Source of the DNA: Erythrobacter sp.
GTDB lineage: Bacteria; Pseudomonadota; Alphaproteobacteria; Sphingomonadales; Sphingomonadaceae
Assembly: GCF_024305245.1 (NCBI RefSeq)
Contig: NZ_JAMWYX010000003.1
Location: forward strand, 337,176-401,175
Reading direction: 5' to 3'
Length of the DNA stretch: 64,000 nucleotides
Made by a program: the position numbers and the translations under genes. Below, in pieces: positions 16,427 through 26,928 of the stretch (within the stretch, counting starts at the first letter, position 1; each line of letters begins with the position of its first letter). The notes below the pieces were generated by a model, which was not told the DNA's origin, searched no databases, and saw only the letters and a program-made list of their open reading frames with translations.

Positions 16427-17779
16427 ATGGCCGACCAATACGACTACGATCTCTTCACCATCGGCGCAGGTTCGGGCGGCGTTCGCGCCAGCCGGGTCGC
16501 CGCCGCGCACGGCGCGCGGGTGGCCGTGGCAGAGGAATACCGCGTCGGCGGCACCTGCGTGATCCGCGGCTGCGTGCCCAAGAAGATGCTCGTCTATGGC
16601 GCGCACTTCGCCGAGGATCTGGTCGACGCCGAACATTTCGGCTGGAAGATCGAAGGTAAAAGCTTCGATTGGGCGCGCCTGCGCGATCATGTACAGAACG
16701 ATGTGACCCGGCTCGAAGGGCTGTATGGCCAGACGCTGAGCAACCACGATGTCACCGTGTTCGATGAACGCGCAACCATTACCGGCTACCACGAAGTCAC
16801 GCTGGCGAGCGGCAAGGTCGTGACCGCCAAGTATATCCTGATCGCCACCGGCGCGCGTCCGCACGTCCCCGATTTCCGTGGCAGCGAGCATGTCATCACC
16901 TCGAATGAGGCGTTCCATCTCGACACGATCCCGCGCCGGATGCTGATCGTGGGCGGCGGCTATATCGCCAATGAATTCGCCGGCATCTTCAACGAATTCG
17001 GTAGCAAGGTGACGATCGCCAACCGCTCCGACACGATCCTGCGCGGCTATGACGAAAGCGTGCGCGACCGGCTGCTGCAGATCAGCCTGACGAAGGGGAT
17101 CGAGTTCTGCTTCATGGCCGAATTCGAATACGTCGAAGAACAGGACGACGGCACCTTCAGGGTCAAGCTCACCGGACAGGAAGAACGCGAATTCGACGTG
17201 GTGATGGTCGCCACCGGGCGCGTCCCCAACATCGAAGGTCTGGGGCTGGAAACTGTCGGCGTCGAATGCGGCAAGCGCGGCGAGATCGTGGTCGACACAT
17301 TCAGCCGCACCAATGTCGATTACATCTATGCCGTGGGCGACGTGACCGATCGGGTGCAGCTTACGCCGGTGGCCATCCGCGAAGGCCAGGCATTCGCGGA
17401 TTCGGTATTCGGCGACGTCGAACCCTACGCCGTCGATCATTCCTGCGTGCCCAGCGCGGTGTTCAGCCACCCGCCCATCGCCGCGGTCGGCATGACCGAA
17501 GGCGAAGCGCGCAATCTGCTGGGCAGCGTCAGGGTCTATCAGGCCGATTTCCGCCCGATGAAAAACGTCGTGGCGGGCCGCAACGAACGCAGCCTTTACA
17601 AGATGATCGTCGATGCGGCGAATGACCGGATCGTCGGCATCCACATGATCGGCCCCGAAGCGCCAGAGATCATGCAGGCCGCCGCCGTCGCGGTAAAGGC
17701 GGGCCTGACCAAGGCCGATTTCGACGCGACGGTTGCGATCCACCCGACGATGGCGGAAGAACTGGTGCTGTTCAAATAA
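16427..17779 (+). CDS. gor: Glutathione-disulfide reductase
   Basis: NADPH-dependent flavoenzyme that reduces glutathione disulfide. The 450 residues contain the FAD-binding GAGSGGVRASR, the redox-active disulfide GGTCVIRGCVPKK (Cys44/Cys49), the NAD(P) Rossmann IVGGGYIANEFAG, the YAVGDVTDR FAD motif and the C-terminal catalytic HPTMAEE. Residues after the Rossmann glycines (NRSD) are compatible with NADPH. GGAGGAG lies upstream of the ATG. Followed 29 bases later by an SDR gene, probably co-transcribed. Confidence 0.94.
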   Translation: MADQYDYDLFTIGAGSGGVRASRVAAAHGARVAVAEEYRVGGTCVIRGCVPKKMLVYGAHFAEDLVDAEHFGWKIEGKSFDWARLRDHVQNDVTRLEGLYGQTLSNHDVTVFDERATITGYHEVTLASGKVVTAKYILIATGARPHVPDFRGSEHVITSNEAFHLDTIPRRMLIVGGGYIANEFAGIFNEFGSKVTIANRSDTILRGYDESVRDRLLQISLTKGIEFCFMAEFEYVEEQDDGTFRVKLTGQEEREFDVVMVATGRVPNIEGLGLETVGVECGKRGEIVVDTFSRTNVDYIYAVGDVTDRVQLTPVAIREGQAFADSVFGDVEPYAVDHSCVPSAVFSHPPIAAVGMTEGEARNLLGSVRVYQADFRPMKNVVAGRNERSLYKMIVDAANDRIVGIHMIGPEAPEIMQAAAVAVKAGLTKADFDATVAIHPTMAEELVLFK

Positions 17780-17808
17780 CGGGCAGCACGCGCAACGGGG
17801 GAACGGCG

Positions 17809-18531
17809 ATGGACGTGAATGGCAAGGTGGTGCTGCTGACCGGCGGCAGCGCAGGCATCGGACGCGAAATCGCGCGCCAGCTGAAGGCTAAAGGCGCGAG
17901 CGTCGTCCTGACGGGCCGCGATCCCGCCCGGCTCGATGCGATGCGCGTCGAGGGGTTCGAGGTGCTTTCCGCCGACCTGTCGAACGCAGAAGGAGTCGAT
18001 GCGCTGGTTGCCACGTTGGGGGATCGCAGCATCGATATCCTCATCAACAATGCCGGCCAGCTGGTCGATCACGACTTCCGAAAAGGCGCGCCCGATGCCG
18101 ATGCGGCGGATGAAGGCATCTATGCAAACCTGTCAGCGCCGATCCGGCTGATAACCGCACTCGTCCCGCGCCTGCGTGACAGTCCGCTTGCAGCAATCGT
18201 CAACATCACCAGCGGGCTCGCCATTGCCCCCGCGGCGCGTCAACCGGTCTATTGCGCCACCAAGGCTGGCTTGCGGTTCTACACCCTGGCCCTGCGCGAA
18301 CAGCTGAAGGACACATCCGTCCGCGTGATCGAAGCGCTGCCGCCGGTGGTCGATACCCAGATGAACGCGGGCAACCCGATGAAGAAAATGTCGGCGGATG
18401 AATGCGCGCGCCAGATCATCGCCGCCATCGAGCATGGGCGGTACGAGGCCAATATCGGCATGACCCGGACACTGCGGATCCTCGAATCGATCGCGCCATC
18501 GTTGGCGCGGCGGATCACGCTGCGGTTCTAG
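17809..18531 (+). CDS. Short-chain dehydrogenase/reductase, DltE-like
   Basis: A 240-residue classical SDR: TGGSAGIGRE cofactor motif, NNAG, an active-site serine in VNITSGLA and catalytic YCATK. After the active site it keeps the PPVVDTQMN segment of the DltE/YciK-like oxidoreductases. The substrate is unknown. It follows gor by 29 bases. Its TAG stop overlaps the convergent stop of the FAD oxidoreductase, the two sharing one CTAG. Confidence 0.88.
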   Translation: MDVNGKVVLLTGGSAGIGREIARQLKAKGASVVLTGRDPARLDAMRVEGFEVLSADLSNAEGVDALVATLGDRSIDILINNAGQLVDHDFRKGAPDADAADEGIYANLSAPIRLITALVPRLRDSPLAAIVNITSGLAIAPAARQPVYCATKAGLRFYTLALREQLKDTSVRVIEALPPVVDTQMNAGNPMKKMSADECARQIIAAIEHGRYEANIGMTRTLRILESIAPSLARRITLRF

Positions 18532-19643
18532 GCGCCAAGGCGCGCAGGCGAGAACATCTCCGCCGCCAGCCCCGCCGCGGTGCAATCCTCGGGGAAGGGC
18601 AGGCCCAGAACCGCGCTTTCCGCAATCCGCGACAGCGCGGGCGTGGTCTGGAAGCCATAGCCGCCTTGTCCGGCACACCACACAAAGCCGGGCGCGCCCG
18701 CCGCGTGGCCGATCACCGGCAATTCGTCCGGCGCAAAGCTTCTGAGGCCCGCCCATGAATGGCTGATTCGGCGGATCGGCAGGGTGGTCGCTTGGCTTAC
18801 CCGGTCAGCCGCGATGGCGATATCGAGTTCCTCGGCCGCCGCATCGCAGGGATCGCTCGGCGTCTGATCCATCGACGAAGCAAGCAATTGGCCGCGCCCC
18901 TCAGGCAGCAGGTAGAAGCCTTCGCCCACCGTCTTGGTGAAGGGCCAGCCCCGCACGTCCTCGCCCTCCGGCGCGGCGAAGGAAATCACGGTGCGGCGCC
19001 GCGGTTGGAGGCCAATGGGCCGGGCGCCCGCCATCCGTGCGATGTGATCCGCCCATGCTCCGGCGGCGTTGACGATGATCGGTGCAGCGTAGGCCGCGCC
19101 GCCTGCCTCGACCCGCCAGTCGGAACCATCCCGCACAATCGCGCTGACCCGCGCGCCGCTTACCAGTACCCCGCCAGCGCTGCGCAAAGCGGCCAGATTG
19201 GCCTGCAACATCGCGTCGGTATCCAGCTTCAGCGATCCGTGGTCGACCAGCGCGGCGTGGCAATGCTCAGGCCCCGCCTTCAACACCGGCAGCAGCGCGC
19301 GGGCTTCCTCCGGAGAAATGCGCGAATAATCGCATCCGTACTGCCGGTGCACCGCCTCCAGCTCATCGAGCGCGTCCATCTGCGCGGTGTTGGCGATGTG
19401 CAGCGCCGGATGGCGCACGCCGAAGGGTGCAGCCGCCAGATCGGGCAGGCTCAATGCAGTCATCGCACGCACGATCCGTTCGCCCAGCCCGAAATGCGCG
19501 AAGGCGACGCTGCGGCCAGATGCGTGGTATCCGGGCGCGCTTTCGCCCTCCAGCACGGTGACTTTGCCATGGCGCGCAAGCCGTGCGGCCAGCGATAGCC
19601 CCGCGATTCCGCCGCCGATCACCAGCACATCGGATTGCTGCAT
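18528..19643 (-). CDS. FAD-dependent amino-acid-oxidase-family oxidoreductase
   Basis: DAO-superfamily flavoprotein of 371 residues: the dinucleotide-binding VIGGGIAGLSLAARLA at the N-terminus, HASGRSVAF, NAAGAWAD, and the C-terminal FAD-binding FVWCAGQGGYGFQTT. Related proteins are annotated as glycine/D-amino acid or hydroxyglutarate-type oxidases; the substrate is not readable here. I chose the ATG at 19643 (MQQSDVLVIGG) because GAGGGAG lies eight bases upstream; an earlier in-frame start adds 17 residues without support. Divergent from pccB. Confidence 0.9.
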   Translation of the reverse strand: MQQSDVLVIGGGIAGLSLAARLARHGKVTVLEGESAPGYHASGRSVAFAHFGLGERIVRAMTALSLPDLAAAPFGVRHPALHIANTAQMDALDELEAVHRQYGCDYSRISPEEARALLPVLKAGPEHCHAALVDHGSLKLDTDAMLQANLAALRSAGGVLVSGARVSAIVRDGSDWRVEAGGAAYAAPIIVNAAGAWADHIARMAGARPIGLQPRRRTVISFAAPEGEDVRGWPFTKTVGEGFYLLPEGRGQLLASSMDQTPSDPCDAAAEELDIAIAADRVSQATTLPIRRISHSWAGLRSFAPDELPVIGHAAGAPGFVWCAGQGGYGFQTTPALSRIAESAVLGLPFPEDCTAAGLAAEMFSPARLGA

Positions 19644-19740
19644 CGCCTGCGCTCCCTCGCCGCCCGTCACTTTTGCCACGTTGACGCTTCGCACCGGCTA
19701 AGGCAACGACCTTGGCAAAGCAATCAGGAGAGCATCCCTC

Positions 19741-21273
19741 GTGTCCGCCAATATCGCCGAAATGGAACGCCGCCGCGAAGCTGCCCGGATGGGCGGCGGG
19801 GCCAAGCGCATCGAAGCCCAGCACGCCAAGGGCAAGCTGACAGCGCGCGAACGGCTCGACGTGCTGCTCGACGAAGGCAGCTTCGAGGAGCTGGACACCT
19901 ATGTCGAACATGACTGCACCGATTTCGGGATGGAGACGCAGAAGATCCCCGGCGATGGGGTGGTGACCGGCAGTGGCACCATCAACGGGCGGCTGGTTTA
20001 CGTGTTCTCGCAGGATTTCACCGTGTTTGGCGGCAGTCTGTCCAAACGCCATGCCGAGAAAATCTGCAAGGTGATGGACACCGCGCTGAAGGTCGGCGCG
20101 CCGGTGATCGGATTGAACGATTCGGGCGGTGCGCGGATTCAGGAAGGTGTGGCCAGCCTTGGCGGCTATGCCGAGGTGTTCCAGCGCAATGTTCTGGCGA
20201 GCGGCGTGGTGCCGCAGATCAGTCTTATCATGGGCCCGTGCGCGGGCGGGGCGGTGTACTCGCCTGCCATGACCGACTTTATCTTCATGGTGAAGGATTC
20301 CAGCTACATGTTCGTCACCGGACCGGAGGTGGTGAAGACCGTCACCAACGAGGTCGTGACGCAGGAAGAGCTGGGCGGGGCGATCACCCACACCACCAAG
20401 ACCAGCGTTGCCGACTTGGCCTATGAAAACGACATCGATGCGCTGCTGGCGACCCGCCGTTTCTTCGACTTCCTGCCCCTGTCGAACCGCGAGGGCGTGC
20501 CCGATCTTCCCACTAATGATCCGTGGGACCGGCTGGAGGACAGCCTCGACACGCTGATCCCCGATAACGCCAACCAGCCCTATGACATGCACGAAGTCAT
20601 CGCCAAGGTGCTGGACGAAGGGGATTTCTTCGAAATTCAACCGGCCCATGCAGGCAACATCTTGTGCGGTTTCGGCCGCGTGGAAGGACGCACCGTGGGC
20701 GTGGTAGCGAACCAGCCGATGGTGCTGGCGGGCGTGCTTGACATCAATTCCTCGAAGAAAGCCGCGCGCTTCGTGCGCTTCTGCGATGCGTTTGAAATCC
20801 CGATCATCACCTTCGTCGACGTCCCCGGCTTCCTCCCCGGCACCGCGCAGGAACTGGGCGGGATCATCAAGCACGGCGCGAAACTGCTGTTCGCCTATGC
20901 CGAGGCGACCGTGCCCAAGATCACTGTGATTACCCGCAAGGCTTACGGCGGGGCCTACGACGTGATGGCATCAAAGCACCTGCGCGGCGATTTGAACTAC
21001 GCCTGGCCCACGGCGGAAATCGCGGTGATGGGCGCAAAGGGCGCGGTGGAGATCATCTTCCGCCAGGACCGCGACAACCCCGAAAAGATCGCCGAAAAGA
21101 CCAAGGAATACGAAGACCGCTTCGCCAACCCCTTCGTGGCGGCTAGCCGAGGGTATATCGACGAGGTGATCCATCCGCATTCGACGCGGCGGCGGATTGC
21201 GTTGGGGCTAAGGAAGCTGCGGACAAAGCAGTTGGAGAACCCTTGGAAGAAGCATGACAATATTCCGCTGTGA
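19741..21273 (+). CDS. pccB: Propionyl-CoA carboxylase beta chain (carboxyltransferase)
   Basis: Transfers carboxyl from carboxybiotin on PccA to propionyl-CoA, giving (S)-methylmalonyl-CoA. The 510 residues have the two crotonase-like halves of the family, with SGGARIQEG and [12 protein letters not shown] (N-terminal oxyanion region), [14 protein letters not shown] and [10 protein letters not shown] (C-terminal). GTG start with AGGAGAG at good spacing. The partner pccA lies 8 kb downstream, and the next pathway gene mce is separated from pccB by GIY-YIG element B. Confidence 0.95.
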   Translation: MSANIAEMERRREAARMGGGAKRIEAQHAKGKLTARERLDVLLDEGSFEELDTYVEHDCTDFGMETQKIPGDGVVTGSGTINGRLVYVFSQDFTVFGGSLSKRHAEKICKVMDTALKVGAPVIGLNDSGGARIQEGVASLGGYAEVFQRNVLASGVVPQISLIMGPCAGGAVYSPAMTDFIFMVKDSSYMFVTGPEVVKTVTNEVVTQEELGGAITHTTKTSVADLAYENDIDALLATRRFFDFLPLSNREGVPDLPTNDPWDRLEDSLDTLIPDNANQPYDMHEVIAKVLDEGDFFEIQPAHAGNILCGFGRVEGRTVGVVANQPMVLAGVLDINSSKKAARFVRFCDAFEIPIITFVDVPGFLPGTAQELGGIIKHGAKLLFAYAEATVPKITVITRKAYGGAYDVMASKHLRGDLNYAWPTAEIAVMGAKGAVEIIFRQDRDNPEKIAEKTKEYEDRFANPFVAASRGYIDEVIHPHSTRRRIALGLRKLRTKQLENPWKKHDNIPL

Positions 21274-21294
21274 GGTTCCGCAATGATCTTCTTT

Positions 21295-21380
21295 CGTCAT
21301 TGCGAGCGTAGCGAAGCAATCCAGAGCGGTTTGCGTGACGCTCTGGATTGCCGCGCCGCCTTTGGCGGCTCGCAATGACG
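21295..21380. repeat. Palindromic element, family II, left copy
   Basis: Outer arms CGTCATTGCGAGC (21295-21307) and their exact complement (21368-21380). An inner stem of 13 perfect pairs joins 21316-21328 to 21339-21351 (GCAATCCAGAGCG), and a 6-bp stem (GCCGCC/GGCGGC) sits at 21355-21369. The start codon of the following GIY-YIG gene (21375-21377) lies inside the right arm. The element fills the gap after pccB. Confidence 0.93.
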
Positions 21381-21668
21381 AAGCTACCGGCGGTCTACAT
21401 GATGGCCAGTATGCGGAACGGGACGATCTACGTCGGTATTACCTCCGATCTGGCAAAGCGGGCATGGCAACATCGCGAAGGCTTGGCCGAAGGATTCACC
21501 AAGCAATACGATTGCAAATTGCTGGTCTGGTTCGAGCGGCACGATACGATGGAAAGCGCGATCATGCGGGAGAAGCAGATCAAGGCGGGCAACCGCAAAG
21601 CAAAGTTGTCCTTGATTGAATCGGAGAACCCGACTTGGCGTGACCTGTTCGAGGATATTGCACATTGA
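21375..21668 (+). CDS. GIY-YIG superfamily endonuclease (element B)
   Basis: A 97-residue GIY-YIG nuclease domain protein: AVYMMAS and IYVGITSD (GIY/YIG strands), WQHREG with the catalytic arginine, AIMREKQIK with the metal-ligand glutamate, and ENPTWRDLFED at the C-terminus. It is homologous over its length to the protein at 8943-9254, though the two are bracketed by different repeat families. The best start ATG is encoded by the final bases of the left palindrome (GCAATGACG); an earlier in-frame start would lie wholly within the repeat. The stop is nine bases before the right palindrome. It interrupts pccB-mce. Confidence 0.88.
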   Translation: MTKLPAVYMMASMRNGTIYVGITSDLAKRAWQHREGLAEGFTKQYDCKLLVWFERHDTMESAIMREKQIKAGNRKAKLSLIESENPTWRDLFEDIAH

Positions 21669-21677
21669 GCCTACGAC

Positions 21678-21732
21678 CGTCATTGCAAACCGCTCCGGAT
21701 TGCCACGGCGACTGCGTCGCCTCGCAATGACG
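21678..21732. repeat. Palindromic element, family II, right copy
   Basis: Outer arms CGTCATTGC and GCAATGACG. Its last 40 bases align without gaps to the last 40 of the left copy. The 6-bp hairpin at the same offset (GGCGAC/GTCGCC, 21707-21721) differs by two compensatory pair changes, so the structure is conserved. It lacks the left half of the full element. It ends 18 bases before the mce start. Confidence 0.9.
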
Positions 21733-21750
21733 AATGAGAGAGGGAATTCT

Positions 21751-22203
21751 ATGAAACTCGGCCGTCTCAACCACATCGGGGTCGCCACGCCCTCCATCGC
21801 GGTTTCCATCGCGTTCTACCGCGACGTGATGGGCGCGACGAAGATCCACACGCCGTTCGATCTTGAGGAGCAGGGCGTGAAGGTCTGCTTCGTCGACACC
21901 CCCGGTGCGGACGGGGCGATGAACGGCACCCAGATCGAGCTGATCGAGCCGCTGGGGGAAAACTCCACGCTCGCGGGCTTCCTCGCAAAGAACCCGCTCG
22001 GCGGGCAGCATCATCTGTGTTTCGAGGTGCCCGATATTGCCGAAGCCCGCACCGCGTTCGAAGAACTCGGCAAGCGCATCCTCGGCCCCACGCGGATTGG
22101 CGCGCATGGCACCCCTATCTTTTTCGTCCATCCCAAGGATATGGGCGGCATGCTCACGGAAATCATGGAGACGCCGAAGGACGGCACCCATTGGTCTGAT
22201 TGA
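21751..22203 (+). CDS. mce: Methylmalonyl-CoA epimerase
   Basis: Converts (S)- to (R)-methylmalonyl-CoA for the mutase. The 150 residues are a vicinal-oxygen-chelate fold: LGRLNHIGVATPSI with the first metal histidine, IELIEPLGENS, GGQHHLCFEVPDI with the second, and FVHPKDMGGMLTEIME with the closing glutamate. The ATG follows AGAGGGA. The frame is open upstream only through the palindrome. Lies between the family II repeat and a further palindrome at 22211-22281. Confidence 0.94.
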   Translation: MKLGRLNHIGVATPSIAVSIAFYRDVMGATKIHTPFDLEEQGVKVCFVDTPGADGAMNGTQIELIEPLGENSTLAGFLAKNPLGGQHHLCFEVPDIAEARTAFEELGKRILGPTRIGAHGTPIFFVHPKDMGGMLTEIMETPKDGTHWSD

Positions 22204-22210
22204 TAAACCC

Positions 22211-22281
22211 GTCACCCCGGCGCAGGCCGGGGCCCAGAAGCGGCGAGCGGCGAACCGGGTCCCGGCCTGCGCCGGGATGAC
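22211..22281. repeat. Palindromic element, family III
   Basis: Arms of 25 bases (22211-22235 and 22257-22281) are inverted with two mismatches; the core is GCGCAGGCCGGG. It starts seven bases after the mce stop and ends 18 bases before the next start codon. It could act as a hairpin between co-transcribed genes. Confidence 0.9.
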
Positions 22282-22299
22282 GAAAAGAGAGAGAAGAAA

Positions 22300-23085
22300 A
22301 TGTCCTACGAAACCATCCGCGCCGAACGCGACGGCCCGCTGCTGACCATCACGCTCAACCGGCCCGAGCGGCTCAACGCCATGGCCCCGCAGATGGCGGA
22401 CGAAATCGGGCTGGCGTTCTACGATCTGGGCGATGCGCGCGCGGTGCTGATCACGGGCGAGGGCAAGGGGTTCTGTTCGGGCGCGGACCTTTCCGCACGC
22501 GGCGAATCGAGCGCGGTGACGGGGAAGGGCGGCAGTCACAAGGCGCTCAGCAATCACTACAATCCCGCGATCAGCCAGATCATGCGGGCCGAGGTGCCGG
22601 TGATCTGCGCGGTCAACGGCCCTGCGGCTGGTGTCGGCTGCTCCCTCGCGCTGGCGGCGGATTTCACCATCGCCTCGAAGAGCGCCTATTTCCTGCAAGC
22701 CTTCGTCAATATCGGCCTTGTGCCCGATGGCGGATCGACCTGGCTGCTCGCCCGCGCGATCGGTCGCGCGCGCGCCACGCGGATGATGATGCTGGGCGAG
22801 AAGATCTCCGGCGAACAGGCGGAAGAATGGGGCCTGATCTACAAATGCGTCGTTGATGCCGACCTGATGGATGAAGCGCGCGCGCTGGCGACCAAGCTGG
22901 CGAACGGGCCGACGCTGGCCTACGCCACGATGAAGCGCAATATCGCAACCGCGCTGGACGGCTCGCTCCCGCAGGTGCTCCTCGCCGAGGCCGAAGGGCA
23001 ACGCATCGCAGGCGCGAGCAAGGACGCGATGGAGGGCGGCATGGCTTTCCTCCAGAAGCGGAAAGCTGAATTCAAGGGGGCGTAA
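22300..23085 (+). CDS. Enoyl-CoA hydratase/isomerase family protein
   Basis: A 261-residue crotonase-fold enzyme acting on an acyl-CoA. It has the N-terminal TLNRPERLNAM, the loop GKGFCSGADLSARGE, the oxyanion-hole region NGPAAGVGCSLALAADF and VNIGLVPDGGSTWLL, which keeps the catalytic-type residue region of PaaG/2-(1,2-epoxy) isomerase-like members. Lying between mce and the mutase, it may feed propionyl-CoA production, for example from branched or odd-chain acids, but the substrate cannot be read from sequence. Confidence 0.88.
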   Translation: MSYETIRAERDGPLLTITLNRPERLNAMAPQMADEIGLAFYDLGDARAVLITGEGKGFCSGADLSARGESSAVTGKGGSHKALSNHYNPAISQIMRAEVPVICAVNGPAAGVGCSLALAADFTIASKSAYFLQAFVNIGLVPDGGSTWLLARAIGRARATRMMMLGEKISGEQAEEWGLIYKCVVDADLMDEARALATKLANGPTLAYATMKRNIATALDGSLPQVLLAEAEGQRIAGASKDAMEGGMAFLQKRKAEFKGA

Positions 23086-23104
23086 GCTCCCGATACAACC
23101 CCGC

Positions 23105-23211
23105 CCGTTTGCCCTGAAGTCCTGAGCTTGTCGAAGGATCGAAGGGCTGCTTTTCTTCGGGTGCATGGTTCAAATAGAAGGGCAGGGCTTCGACAGGCTC
23201 AGCCCGAACGG
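23105..23211. repeat. Palindromic REP-like element, family I, copy 3
   Basis: Right arm 23188-23211 carries TTCGACAGGCTC and ends CGAACGG. The left arm (23105-23136) is the inverted copy with a short extra segment. It fills the gap between the hydratase and the mutase and ends 13 bases before the mutase start. Confidence 0.9.
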
Positions 23212-23224
23212 ATATAGCTTAGCA

Positions 23225-25378
<2,154 letters not shown>

Positions 25379-25380
25379 CG

Positions 25381-25893
25381 ATGTTCGGGTTCCTGCGAAA
25401 CATCTTCTTAAAAAAGCCGGTTGTTCAGGAAGCCGCGGCGCTTGAGCACATCAAAGGCATTTCGCCTTCGGACTTTGTAGATGGCAGTTATCCGTATGAA
25501 GACCGCGTTGCTAGAGCTTTGCTCTTCTTTGTAGGGAAGCAGGTTCTCTTGATGGGTTACGAGCTGGAAGCAGTCCCTATCGAGAAGCGTTTCGTGTCAA
25601 AGGGGTGTCGCGGATATTTGGTTGGTGTGGCACACGGGATCATCACTTGCCTTGGGCAGAAAGTCGATGAAAACTATTTGAACGACTTGGTGTGTTCATC
25701 CTTCATCCTTGTTTTTGGACGAGAAAATGGTCGAAAAATTGCTGAAGAGTTCTTGAGAGAGGGTATTCTGGGCACCGGCTTGGCCAACGGCTACGTATTT
25801 GGATCGAATGAAGTCGAGGCGGTTTTCTCTTCACCATCTGTAGATATCTCTTCGGGTGTGGGGTTTGACCACTTTGCAAATTTTGGAACGTGA
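25381..25893 (+). CDS. Low-GC orphan hypothetical protein, 170 residues
   Basis: Not recognised. A mixed-composition soluble protein ([19 protein letters not shown]) with a hydrophobic central stretch ([29 protein letters not shown]) and no signal peptide. GC content is roughly 48% by hand count against well over 60% on both sides, with AAA, TTT and TTG codons its neighbours avoid, so it is probably horizontally acquired. Yet it is fitted precisely: it starts two bases after the mutase stop and its TGA overlaps the GTG start of bioB. Function unknown. Confidence 0.75.
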   Translation: MFGFLRNIFLKKPVVQEAAALEHIKGISPSDFVDGSYPYEDRVARALLFFVGKQVLLMGYELEAVPIEKRFVSKGCRGYLVGVAHGIITCLGQKVDENYLNDLVCSSFILVFGRENGRKIAEEFLREGILGTGLANGYVFGSNEVEAVFSSPSVDISSGVGFDHFANFGT

Positions 25894-26906
25894 TTTTGAC
25901 ACACCCCCGTACCGACTGGAGCCGCGCCGAAATCGCAGGCCTTTTCGACCTACCCTTCACCGAGCTGCTGTATCAGGCCGCCAGCGTCCACCGCGAATAC
26001 CACCCGCCTACGCAAATCCAGCTCTGCACCCTGCTCAGCATCAAGACCGGCGGTTGCCCGGAGGATTGCGGCTATTGCTCGCAGTCGGTGAAGGCCGACA
26101 GCGGCGTTGAGGCTACCAAGCTGATGGACGTGCAGGCCGTGCTCCAGCGCGCGGCGCAGGCCAAGGATCAAGGCTCGCAAAGGTTCTGCATGGGCGCCGC
26201 TTGGCGCAATCCCAAGGACCGCGATATGCCCGCGATCGTGGAGATCGTGAAGGGTGTGCGCGACATGGGGCTGGAGACCTGCATGACGCTGGGGATGCTC
26301 GAACCGCATCAGGCCGCAATGCTGGCCGAGGCAGGTCTCGATTACTACAACCACAATATCGACAGCTCGCCCGAATATTACGAGCGCGTCATCTCCACCC
26401 GCGATTTCCAGTGCCGATTGGATACGCTCGATCACGTGCGCAAGGCGGGGATCAACGTGTGCAGCGGCGGGATCGTCGGCATGGGCGAGACGCGCGAGGA
26501 CCGGGTGGGCTTCATCCACACGCTCGCGACCCTGCCGCAGCATCCCGAGAGCGTGCCGGTGAATGCGCTGGTGCCGGTCAAGGGGACGGTGCTGGGCAAT
26601 ATGCTGGCTGATACCCCGCTCGCCAAGATCGACGATATCGAGTTCGTCCGCACGGTCGCGGTCGCCCGCATCACCATGCCGCGTTCGATGGTGCGGCTGT
26701 CGGCCGGGCGTGAGTCGATGAGCGAGGCAACGCAAGCTTTGTGCTTCCTCGCAGGCGCGAATTCGATCTTCACCGGCGACAAGCTGCTGACTGCGCCCAA
26801 CGCGGGCGATGACAGCGACGGCGCGCTGTTTGCCAAGCTGGGGCTGACGGCGCTCAAGGGCGAGGAACCGGCGCGGGCCTGCAAGACGGCGGTGGCGGCG
26901 GAGTGA
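25890..26906 (+). CDS. bioB: Biotin synthase
   Basis: Radical-SAM enzyme inserting sulfur into dethiobiotin. The 338 residues have the radical-SAM cluster motif [13 protein letters not shown] (Cys56, Cys60, Cys63), [12 protein letters not shown], the [10 protein letters not shown] strand and RLSAGRESM for the [2Fe-2S] site region. The GTG at 25890 overlaps the stop of the low-GC orphan; a TTG two codons later is an alternative. Its place inside the propionate cluster makes sense because PccA, encoded downstream, is biotin-dependent. Confidence 0.95.
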   Translation: MILTHPRTDWSRAEIAGLFDLPFTELLYQAASVHREYHPPTQIQLCTLLSIKTGGCPEDCGYCSQSVKADSGVEATKLMDVQAVLQRAAQAKDQGSQRFCMGAAWRNPKDRDMPAIVEIVKGVRDMGLETCMTLGMLEPHQAAMLAEAGLDYYNHNIDSSPEYYERVISTRDFQCRLDTLDHVRKAGINVCSGGIVGMGETREDRVGFIHTLATLPQHPESVPVNALVPVKGTVLGNMLADTPLAKIDDIEFVRTVAVARITMPRSMVRLSAGRESMSEATQALCFLAGANSIFTGDKLLTAPNAGDDSDGALFAKLGLTALKGEEPARACKTAVAAE

Positions 26907-26928
26907 TTCTGTCCACGGGAGTAGCACG

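Noticed and set aside
14804..17743. 979-codon open frame antisense to the helicase and gor
   Set aside because: It spans two well-supported genes and an intergenic gap with no recognisable domain; a third-position GC artefact.
23165..23224. Upstream ATG as the true mutase start
   Set aside because: The added 20 residues translate a dispersed palindrome and lie before the conserved N-terminus.
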